Assembly: GCA_030159075.1 (NCBI GenBank)
Contig: BROG01000298.1
Coordinates: 582,001-646,000 of the forward strand
Reading direction: 5' to 3'
Length of the DNA: 64,000 bases
From: Atrina japonica
Lineage: Eukaryota; Mollusca; Bivalvia; Pterioida; Pinnidae
Within the stretch, counting starts at the first letter, position 1. Each line of letters opens with the position of its first letter. The translations under genes were made by a program, and so were the position numbers. Positions 9,955-21,900 of the stretch are shown here, piece after piece. The notes under the pieces were generated by a model. It did not search any database, was not told the DNA's origin, and saw only the letters and a list, made by a program, of their open reading frames with translations.

Positions 9955-12900
9955 GTGAGACAGTTCATTTGTGAGAAAATGTAACATGGTAATATTACTT
10001 TAAGTGACGGAACATCTTCCTATCTGATTATCTTTGTAAAGATTTATTTTGATGTTGTGGTTACAATTTATTTCGAATCTAGTTGTCTTCCTTGGCACAT
10101 TTTCATTTAGTTTATATACTCTTTACTAGGTAAAAGACCCAGACTTGCTCAGTCGGTAGCGCACTCGACTCTGAATCGGGAGGTCGTGAGTTCGAGAGTT
10201 CGAGTCCACCCGGAGGCAGGTTGGTTTCCTGTCCCTCGGACGACACCGTAAAAAACCGAGGTCCCGTGTCACAGTAGGTGTCGGCACGTTAAAGAACCCT
10301 CACTGCTCAATGGCCATAAGTGCCGAGCATAAGTCAAAATTTGAAGCCTTCACAGGCATTTTTATCTCATCTATATCCCAAAGAAACCACCTGGTGTTTA
10401 GAATAACAAATGCATGTGTATAAATGCAACAAAGTTGGAAAAACGTAACCCGTAATATCAGTTATTGTTTGTCCGCCATTACGTTGAGCATTGGAAATTA
10501 ACTTTCGGTAAATTTTTACGAAGATTACCGAGTGTCCAATAAACACTTGCTATTTGCAGTTAATATACGTTCTATTCTTATTACCCTTTGCGTTTATTTT
10601 CGTACATCATCATTTCATACCTAAATCAGGCAAAGTTGGGTTTTTTCGTCATTTCAAAACATTCGTTTCTGATATTGTTCACGTGTCGGGTATATTTGGT
10701 GAACTCGACTCATCTCTAACTCGTCCCATCGCATTCTCGGCATTATCATTCTTGACACATATGATCATGATCTGCCCAACTCCACCGGACATGGCGGCAC
10801 GATTGTAAAACATGAGGTACGCATACTTAAAAATTCTTTTAGTGACCTGATATATTTATTCATATATTCATCTGATTTTCTTCAGGCATTTGAAATAACG
10901 TTGAAAAGCATATATTTTACATGATGCATGCACTTTCCAATAAAAATCATGTCCTTTATTTTAAAAGTAAATATAAAAAACATAAAAATCGGCCGACTTT
11001 AACATAGTCCGAGCGCGTAAAGGACCGAGATCTCCCTGACCGAATTACGAAGTACATTTGATATGGCGAAAGAGTTATCTGAAAGGTCATTACATACGAA
11101 ATACAGCTGGAGTTTTTAAGGTACGGGAAAACTTAAATTCTAATAAAACAAATAACTCCGAAAAGAAGATATTTTAGAACGTTTCACGTGTTTGATAATG
11201 TATTTGAATACACATTTTATCATTTTCTCGACTAAATGTCAGGGGACAAAAATAATCAATGTGACAGCTTATATCGCTTTAAATATATCTATTCTATAAA
11301 ATTACAAGATAATGAATTATACGTTTTGAAAGTCTGTTGAAGAGTGCCGGTTCTAGTTAGTCTCCTTAGTGTAAACCAATAGTGTAGGAAGCTTGTCGGT
11401 TTACTTCCGGAAAGGATATTCTCCATTGCAGCTAGTTTTTTCTTCTATAATCATTAAAAATACAACTCAAAACATTTTGAACACAACTGATAAATATAAA
11501 CATTATATGTATTGTAACTGTTATTTTTTCAGCCTTGTTGGATTATGAATTGTTCTAGCTTTTTCTAGAACTACAGGCGGTTTATTTCAATTTAAAACTA
11601 ATACAGTTTTATTCATCGCTGGTAATGAACATTAACCCTCATATTATTGTTTTATACAAATAAAAAGCAATAGTTTAAAAACCCTCCGTTTGTATTTATA
11701 TAATGTATTAGCCCTTGTGCTGATAATATGATTTTTATTTTACGATCACTTATAGAAATTGTATCTATCTAATGACCCGTGAAGCACAATGAATACTGTG
11801 ATTCTGGTCGAGTACATGGAACACGCTGTCGCTGGTAATTCTAGGTACTCAGTACAAACCTCTCGATATCAGTTTATCTAAATGACAAAGTTTTATACTG
11901 TGCAACGTTCAGTGCACAAAGGCTTGCGACAAACGTACGCTGGTTAAGAAACATTGAAGTGGCGTCATACTTTAAAAAAAGTAAAGTACCGTTAAAGTAC
12001 AGGTACCATAAGGGTGAGGGTAACAGAATTATACTAGACTTTGATAATACAAGCCTTATTGAATATGTTTTGTTTTACAAATTGTTGGATAAATTGTGAA
12101 GTAATAATTTGATTGAGACAATAGGGAAACGTAGTTAATTATGAATTTCCCATGCTTTAAGGGGTCGAAGAGCGAGGTGCGAAAATTTCTGGAAATTTGT
12201 TATTAATTTTCCGGCTTTTTACTTAAAAATCAAAGGTTTTGCACCTATTTTTTCGCTGCGCCTCTGCCTGAATCATTTCCTGGTCACTTCACACAATACT
12301 ATGCGTCGGATCGTAATGGGGTCGGGTTTTAATCACCTTTCAGAAAATACTTGAAAACCGTAAGTCTCTAGACGAATTTCCCTGCTCCCAGGCGGAAAAT
12401 ACGCCTGGATTCCTCTAATAAATCACACTGATTATCCTTCTCAAAATAAGGTTGATTTAGCAGATAAGTAACCTAGGATTGGGACAGAATTTCGACCTAA
12501 TTAGTAATAGCCTCCAGACACTGAATTATAACCTCTTTATTCTTAAGAATTTTTCATTGATAGATTAATTTAATTTGATGATGACCAGGGGAGTAAGTTC
12601 CCGAGATAAAATTTGAAATAATCCAATTAATTGGAAACTTGTCCATGAGGTATTTTCTAGCTTCTAGACGCAAAACCGCTGTTTTCCCCTAGTCCTTCAC
12701 ATTGTATTTTCATTATTTCACGTTTTTATGCTGATGTTTTCTTGAAATGCAACAGTTTGATAATGAAACTATTAAATGAAAATAGTATAAAAGAAAATTA
12801 ATGAAAGATAATAGGATAAAAATAAATCTAATTATCGCCAGCTGATGTCCTGTGTTATAGAACTACGTTTGCCCGTGGTCCAGGGCATTTCCCCAGAAAT

Positions 12901-15900
12901 GCACACAAAGCTAATTTTCACATTACGTCTCGTTTTTATCCCAAATGATGCATTAAATTCACAGATTAATTATTCACAACAACAAAAAACTTGAGTTTCA
13001 ACGAACACAAATGTTACAAGAGCAATTCAAGTGGGGTCCAGTATTTTCTAGATTCAGTCTATAAAACGTTTTGATTTGAGAGGCCATTTTCTGGCTTCTA
13101 GACATCAAAACTTTATTTACTATTTTCCATTTTTTTAAAAGGGCAATTTTAGGGGGCGTGTGCCCCCACATCCCCTCTAAATCCTCTAGTGGATACGAGT
13201 TGATGATCAACGTTTAGTTTTAAAGCGTTATACAGGAACCTGAAATTTTGTTCGTATATTGATATACAAATAATCTGGGGTAAACACGGGTTTGTATTTG
13301 TTTAATAATAATTGCAAAATACCGTGTATAGATAGAATTGTCACTATTCAAGCTGTACCAATCGTTTGTTTGGTGAAAATAGGTCGACAGAGACCCCGAA
13401 ACGTATGGTGGCTGATTTGTGCCATTTCGCCTTACATTATATAATCAGAGATGAGTAGATCTAAAGAACAAGTAAAGATATTAAAAATTTTCTATATGGC
13501 TAAAACCTAAATATTTCCATAAAAATTTCAAGTAAAATTTAAGATGTATGCATTTTATAATATGAACTTATTTGACTATAATTCTGTAAAATTTTGTGAA
13601 ATTCTGTTCAGATTTTATGATAATATTACCGCTAAAATGTATATCACATACATTGTATATGTTTATGCATTTTAATATTCTAAATTCATACAATTTAATG
13701 AAAATAAGATTTGACACTCCTACTTGAAAACACGAATATGTAAACAAATATAATACAATTCCAATATATACAGTATATCGGGAAGTTCAGTGAAATGTAA
13801 TTCTTTTAGTTATTTAGTCTTTAATTAACTCCGACTTAAGACATAAATTATGTAAAATCATTGAGTGATCAAAACTAAATCTTATAAAATTATGTCAACT
13901 TCAGGTATCGGCTAAGACACGGGGTATTTACTACTATTATTCGCGAAGCTTAAGCATTAATTTACATGCCTGAAGTTGGACATAAGTTGGATTCAGACTT
14001 CAGAGTGTGATGCTGTGTTTGTGTATATATTTTAATAAAATATTGAAAATGGACACAAGCGAGTTGTGAATTAATTCCTAAAATGTAACCGACGAAATTA
14101 ATGGGTATAATTTTATAAACCTTTAAAGATTGTTGGTTTAGTATAAAACAACGAAAAAAATATGAAAAGAGGAAAGACTTTTGTCACCATGCTGTACTTT
14201 CGATTTCTGTTTTGTATACGCATGTCATTCCGGAAGTCGAAAAGTTCAGCGGGTTTTCGCGTTTATTTTACATGGCGAAACTTGGCGGGTTCTCGTGTTA
14301 TTTTTACAAGGCGAAGTTTGGCGGGTTGTTGCGTTTTAAACAAGGCGACGTTTGGTGGGGTGTCGCGTTTTATACAAGGCGAAGTTTGGCGGGTTGTCGT
14401 GTTTTAAACAAGGCGAAATGGCGACGTTCGGCGGGTTGTCTCGTTTTAAACAAGGCGTAAAGGCGAAGTTTGGCGGCTTATCGCGTTTTAAACAAGGCGA
14501 AAAGGCGACGTTTTGGTGGGTTGTCGCGTTTTAAACAAGGCGACGTTCGGCGGGTTGTCGTGTTTTAAACAAGGCGAAATTTGGCGGGTTTTCGCTTTTA
14601 TTTTACAAGGGAAAAAGACTATGTTTGGCGGGTTTTCGCGTTTGGACAAAGCGAAAAGGCGACGTTCGGCGGGTTTTAGCGTTGGTCATAACAACACGAA
14701 AAGGCGAAAAAGTTACGCGAAAAGGCGAGATTTTTAAAAGTCTAAAACGGCGCCTTTTCGTGATAATTTCCTCGCCTTCTCGCTTCGATAAATAAAGGCG
14801 ACAACCTGCCGAACGGCGGGTTTTCGCATCAGAAACAACACAAAAAGGCGAAATGGCACAAATCAGCCACCATAAAAACGCGTTGCACTCCTTTCCGTTG
14901 TTTACCCCCTCATTATGTACAGACGACAGCTATGTAAATGATTAATAGAATCTACCCCTATCCTGAAGGTATGACAAAGGAATCTCAGTCCGAGGGTAAG
15001 ATTCTTGAATGACAAACCTGAGGCTTGCCAAGGGTTTGTCAGAACTATATAAAACGTCTTCATTCCATTTAGAATCTAGATAGATATTTATTTCTTTTCA
15101 GTATAAAAAACGACGATACTCAAACTATTTTAGTATGCTGGTTCAAAACATTAAAACACAGCCAGTTGCAGCCGCATGATCGCTATGAAGTCGAAGTAGA
15201 TCTATGAAGATCTATAAAATGTCCGAAAAATAAATACAGATTTTGACTAAATCCGAAAACTATTATATCTAAATCATATTTTAGGACAATGAAATTTTCA
15301 TTTTCGAGTTCTTGCATAATTCGTTTTTTGGATCCGGATTTTTCTTGTGCTGCTACAACTTTGTTAGCCCTAGCGATTTCCGGTAGGGCCTATGTGTATT
15401 TCCGTCGATCAAGAAATACAATAGATCAAAATGTCAAAACATTCCATCTTTATTATATTGATCAGACGTTAACTTAATTTGCTTTTTACACAAAATGAAC
15501 GGACAATATTCTGACCTTCAAATCTAACTGCATTTTATTTCATGATCGACGCAAAGACTCATACCAGAAGTCGCTAGGGCTAGCAAAGCTGAATCGGCGC
15601 ACGAAAAATCCAGATCCAAAAACGGATTGGATAAGAACTCGAAAATGGTCTATTGGCTACACAGTTATGCAGTTATATAGTCTACTCGAATCTGATATTT
15701 ACATGTAGCCTGGATATTTTGTCAGGATATTTAGCCGATCTAAATATCTGAAACTGCATTTAGATGTTGCCCAGATTTATGATATTTAGCTTGTATACCC
15801 AACGATGTCGCTGTTTTGACGACTATAGGCGAGTCATCAGTTCATTCTGGACATCGTTAAAGTCATGTTATCTGCTGCACATGGGCATTTAAAGCAAAAA

Positions 15901-18900
15901 AACAAACAAACAAAAACCAAAAACAAACAAAAAAGTGGCGAAGGTGGGTTTTGGTGGGTAGAAATGCATAAAACGACCTTTATTGGTAAATCTTTTCATT
16001 TTTATCTCTAATCCCCATTACCCCTGGACCCGAGTCCTTCGGTTACTATGAGCATGTAAAGCCCCGGATGGATGACGAAGTCGAGTTTGGAATTTGCATA
16101 TCTTAGGCAATTTTCGTAGCGAGAAATGTCGGCGGGTAGATTGAGCAGCCTGTTGATCGCGTCCTCGACGTTGACCAAAAATTGTTTCTGCGCATCGAGC
16201 GAGGTGGCGCCGGCGTCCACGATCGAGGCTCTTGTTTGACCTTGTGCGCCCAAGATCGCCCAGGCGAAGACTCGAACGGACGCGTCCAATCTGGCCAGAC
16301 CCGGAAGCGTGAATCCCTCCGACCGGTTCGCGATGAACGTGGACCACTTCGTGTTATACGTTCTGAAGATGGTCCCCTTGATTTTCCAGTCCGTGTCGAC
16401 TGACACTCCGAATTCGCGACAGATCCGTTGGTACGCCGAAGCGTCGACGGCGTTCATGTAGTGCTCGAAATCGGAATCGCTGGGCAAGGGGAATGCGAGT
16501 TCCTTCAAGATCCTTCTGATTTGATAGTAAACGTGAAATTGAAAGAACGATTTCGACAGTTTGTCGTTTCCCATTCCCAACGTCACGCCGCATCCGGTCG
16601 TGGCGCACCACACCGTGAAATTTAACTGGTTCTGCCAGAACCCTCCCGTCACGGAATGTTGATACCACCGGCGCAACATGGTGTAATATTTGGAAGTTCC
16701 GTCTTCGAAGACGTTCGGGTTGTTATACTTGACGAAAATATTCTCGAACGACGCGCGAAACTTTTTAGTCGCATTGACGTAGACGTCGAAAGACGACAAA
16801 TCCAAATCCTCCCTGTATTCGTATGCATTCATCTTTTATTTAAAAAATAAAATTGTTATAAAAAAACATGTTTCATCTCGTAACGAAAATAGGCGAACCC
16901 GTGAAACTATCTCGATACATCGACAACGCGAACGACGAGTGGCGCGTGGGAGTAAAATCCGTCCATTTTTGGAACGGTCTGTACAACATAAAGAAAGATG
17001 TCGTGATATACTACGGCAATTTGGTGAGGAGGAGGTCTCCTTCCGGCAGAGAAAGGGTGGTTCCAGATAGAAAGAAAGTCCATACCGTGCACGCTGGATC
17101 GTACACGTTCAAAGACATTCTCATTAAATATCTCGATAAAGTAGCATTGGACAAAACCACGATGATAGTAAGACTCGACGGTAAAGGGCCTACTATTTTA
17201 CTGCAGCTTCCGCCGGAACTCACCAAGATTCTCGGAATCGGCGAAAACGTTTCTCTTGTCGGGACCATCTACCCGATAAATAGCATAAACCTGCAACCAG
17301 TGGAACTACTTAACGTTCATCTCGAAGAACTTGCTGGGTGGGACACGTTCGAAGACGGGCGACCGAACGACGTCGTCAAATCCCTGCCGTGCCCCAACGT
17401 GAAATTTTCAGAATTGTATGCCGAAAATGTCGAACGTCCCGTTTTCTTAAAGTTGAAATGCGATCGCATCACGGAATTAACGATACACCTAAAAGACGAG
17501 AACGGAAACCCCGTCGACAATCACGGGCATCCCGTTCACGTGCTCTTAGAGTTTAAGAAAATTAGTTCTAAATAATAAAAAAAAAGGATGTCTAGATCGG
17601 GATTCTATTACGAAGACTTAGAAAGAGAAGAACTCTTGGAAGACATTAAAGAGGAGGTCACCATGTTGACTAAAAACCGTCGCATCATGAACACGTTCCA
17701 ATTCGACGTGAATAAAAACGGAAGACTCAGACCGCCGCTGGGCGTGAAGATGTTATTCGACGGCCACGTCTTTCGTCTCGGACTCTTGGGGGAATTAGAC
17801 GTAACGTTAATCTTAAACGATGTCGAACACAAAACCTTTCAGACGAAAACCGGCGACGTCGTCACGTTAAATCCTCCTCTGCGGGTGACGTCGGGCGACG
17901 TTCTAAATTTTGGAGTGAATAAAGGGTCGAAATCGGGGACCGTCAACGGCGTCGTCGTATTAGACATATAAAAAATTTCTCGCGTATAAAAAAAGGAGAT
18001 GAGTAAAAACGAATTATATCCGGCGTTAGAACGTGATCCGCAAGAATATCGTCTAAAACGAATCGGCGAGATTGAACAGACGTTTCGTCGAGAAATCGAG
18101 ACGCAGAAGAGCATGCATAAAAAGTATAAACGAACGGTGAACACCGCCGACGGCGTCGACGCAGCTCTCATCACGGGAGGACTGGGATTTCTCGTTCCCA
18201 TCACGGGACTACCGCTCCAAATTCTGGCCCTGACTGTGGGTTCGTTGGGGTTGGCCCTGAAAGGGATAAGACGATTACTGCTGAAAAAATCGGAAAAGCA
18301 CCTCAAGATCACCAAACTCGGGGAGAGTAAACTTAATTCGATATCGGATCTGGTGAGTCGCGCGCTCGAGGACGGAAAGATCTCGGACGAAGAATTTGCC
18401 ACCGTATCCCACGAGTTGACCAAGTATCCCGAGATGAAAGACAAACTCTATTCTACCCACAAGGTCCAAAAAAGGAGTCGGACAAAGAGACGGAGGATTT
18501 ACGCAAGCAGCTCCTAGACCTCGTAAACAAATCCACTTCGCGATAAATATAGATTGTTTAATTAAAATATGAAACGTCATACCGAGATATTGCTGTTCGT
18601 GTTGTTATCGTTTATCGTTTTATGTATTTTGCCAATATTGGCTGTGATATTATATATTTTACGCTTAGAAGGTTATCGCCTAACGGAAAAAGGGCTAAGA
18701 AAATTGTTGCAGTCCTTATAAAAAAGTATATATATTAAAAAACATGAATGTAGACGATGTATTAGCGAAGGATGTACCCAACAATGATATATCCACCAAA
18801 GACAGATTGTCGGCCATCGTCAGTTCTGGACGCGCGCGTCATTTTTTAGGAAAAGACGTGACATCTTCAGAATTGGAAAAGATGAACGACAAGGAGGTCG

Positions 18901-21900
18901 AAAACATGAACCGTCTGTTGAACACACGGCTCGGCATGTGCATGACCAAATCGATACCAAATTCCCTCATCTATCTGAATTCCCAGGGTCTTAAACATTT
19001 TTTCGATCTCAAAGAAGAACCCAAAATGATCGAGGAATTGAATGAAGACCCCTTCTTGGACAACGCCATCTGCGAAGTGTGTTGTAGTTTGTATTACAAA
19101 TACGGAGCCTACTTAGCACCTCTCAGTATAGCCACCATTTCTAGCCAACACATTGTCGGATTTAAAAAATCTGACGTTATAGAAAAAATCCTGAGGAATT
19201 AATAGGGGAAAAGAAGAAGAAGAATCCAAAACACCAGGAAGCGGGGAAGAAGGGTGCCCAACGTAGATGGGGCAACGATAGCAATGCTAATAGCAACGAT
19301 AGCAATGCTAATAGCAATGATAGCAATGCTATTAGCAATGATAGCTGGAAATGGCTAGCGGGTGGACTCGCGGTTGTCAGATTTCTGATCTACATAAAAC
19401 CAGAACCCAAAGTAGTTCAAGAACCAGAAGTAATTCCACCCAAAGTAATTCAACCTCCAAAACCCAACCCCCATGAAATGCTATAAACAATTTTCTCTCG
19501 TATTAAAAAAGAATGTGCGAAACAATTTCGGTCAACACTGCCGTCAATATGGGATTGTTAATATCAATGGGAATATTAACGATGACAACGCTATTTCAAA
19601 CGATAGCTGGAATTGCTAACGATTGGACTATATACAATGACAATAGCAACGATGACTAACCCCCCATGAAATGCTATAAATAATTTTCTTCTTATTTAAA
19701 ATGAGCGAAAAAGATTTGGTAAACACCGCGTATCACACCGCCGTCGCTACGGGAATTGCCATCGGATACGCGCAACTCTCCAAGAAATTTTTAAAGATGC
19801 CCGTGCCCAAGATGGATTTAGATCCGAAGGATTTCGGGATGGTCATCCTCGAGTTTGCTCTCGCCGATTACACCAAGGACATGTTGGTCAAGAAGGGAAT
19901 CATTCCAGCCAATATCATGAAATAAAATAAACCGTCCGTATTAAAAAAATGGCAACGATCGCAATGATGGTAGGTGGCGCATTGGTCAATGCCCTGGCGT
20001 TTTCCGGATCGCAATTTTTATTTTCGAATCACGACGAGCAAAAAAGACATGACGAAGCGATGGAAAAACTGACCAAGGCCAGAGACGAATGGAATCACAA
20101 ACGCACGAAACGATTAGACTTTTTAAACGAGAGATTGAAAAAAGAAGGACACGCGTTATACACTTACAAAGAAGTGGACGCCGCCATGTCTCTCTACTCG
20201 CAGATGATGGGAGAAGAAAAGATGTCCCCCGAACCGAAATTGAGCAATTTTTATCAACCCTCTGAAGAGCAAAAGGATAAAGAAATCCTCTTCGTGTTGG
20301 TGGGAACGGCACTCGTGTTTTATGGCGTAAAAAAATATGTCGCCTAAAGTAAAATGGAAGAGATCTATTACAGACACTATTGGAAAGGAAAGGCGGCCAT
20401 CAAGAAATTGGCCAAAGCGGCCAACGTCGGTGAAAAGGAGGCGTTCGAGTTCCTGAAAAAACAAGACGTGTGGCAAATCTATCTGCCCGCCCCCAAGAAA
20501 ATCGTGCGACCCAAATTCGAACACGTGAAAGAAAACGACATTCACCAAGCCAATGTATTGTTTTTACCGCACGATAAGGTGGGTAGGAAAACGTACAAAT
20601 ACACGTTAATGGTGGTCGACGTGGGCACTCGGCACAAAGAAGCAGAACCGCTGACGACCAAAAACAGTAAAGAGGTGGCCGACGCTTTCGAAAGAATTTA
20701 CGAACGACGGTTAACGTTTCCGAAATTATTGCAAGTCGATCCGGGTCGTGAATTCATGGGCGACATCTCAAAGCTCATGTCTCGACACGACGCGAGAATA
20801 AGAAGGGGACATGTCGACGTTCATCGCGACCAAGCCATCGTCGAACGATTTAATAAAACGTTGGGAGAACGGCTGTTTAACTATCAATACGACCAAGAGA
20901 TGAAATCTGAGGGCAGAAACAAAGAATGGGTGAAACGGTTGCCCGACGTCGTGAAAGCGATCAACGACGAGACCGAACCTCCCGAAGCGATAAAACCTTC
21001 CACCGAAGTTCGATCATGGGTGGGTCCGTTTAATAAAGTTAGATATCTCTATCTGCCCGGCGAGTTGGAAGGTGGAAAGCTCAGGGCGACCGATCCCATT
21101 TGGAGCGTAGACAAACACGAGGTCGATCGTCAGTTTAGAATGCAGGGCATAGACGTCTATTACCTAAAAGAACCCGCTCCTCAGAGAAGTTTCGTTCGAG
21201 AAGAGTTGATGGTGGTAGATTAATTTATTATCTGTATAGATAATAAATTGTTTATTTCAATGCATACGTATGAATGCGATCTTCCCGAATGTAGACTTTC
21301 GTATCCAGGGGATCTAACGTCGTTTTTTCTTGTTTGATCCCGTAAATGATTTGGTTAAACGACCGTAGACTGTGCATCTCGTGCGATATCCTGGCGTCGT
21401 GAAAGAGAGCCTCCTTATAATCGTTAAAGTCTATCTTGTTTTTCAAGACGCATCGTCTCACGCCTTTCCCTCGTTTGGAAACGCTGTCGTCGCTCATTAA
21501 CGTGGCGTACATTTTAGGTCTTAATCCAACGAATTCTTTGATGAGTTTCCCTCCGCATTCGTCTTTAAATTTACCGATCACCTTTTTGTTCTTGTTCTTG
21601 TCTCCGTGGAAGACCTCATAATTGGAAAAATCATATTCGTCCTCGTGTTCGCGCATGTCCTGATAGACATCTTCCGTCTGAATTTCGACTAACAGAGAGT
21701 CCGTATCGGTATAAAGTAGATTACATCTGTCTCCGTATTTTGCTTTTAGATGGTTATAATACCACCCGTACATGTGTCTCTTGGATAGATCCAAGATCGT
21801 CATGCCGCAGTAAATGGGTTTGTCTAGTTTAACGCTCGTCGGCTTAAAGTGAAGAAAGGCCATGTTGTCGTTAATCTTAGTCAACCCGTCGTAGGAGGGC

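Noticed and set aside
10135..10220. Possible functional tRNA genes at the heads of SINE family 1 (also 27292, 45213, 47415)
   Set aside because: Boxes A and B are present but cloverleaf stems do not close well and the same downstream body follows each copy, so they are SINE heads.
10554..10808. 84-codon frame with hydrophobic start
   Set aside because: No homologue or motif recognised, isolated in an intron, no splice sites of note.
14162..14737. Four overlapping open frames of 60-82 codons
   Set aside because: They translate the GGCGAAGTTTGGCGGG tandem array in different registers (GGLSRFKQGE-like repeats); frame openness comes from the repeat, not selection.
16008..16832. Calling the 274 aa protein a major capsid protein
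   Set aside because: It is too short for a double jelly roll and no capsid motif is visible; only context suggests a structural role.
16018..17832. Several 60-110 codon frames on the opposite strand or in other registers (for example 16354-16668, 17011-17268, 17608-17832)
   Set aside because: Shadows of the longer element genes, with arginine- or serine-rich composition typical of antisense reading of CpG-rich genes.
17839..18444. 201-codon frame on the - strand
   Set aside because: Antisense to two well-supported element genes; serine/arginine-rich shadow without motif.
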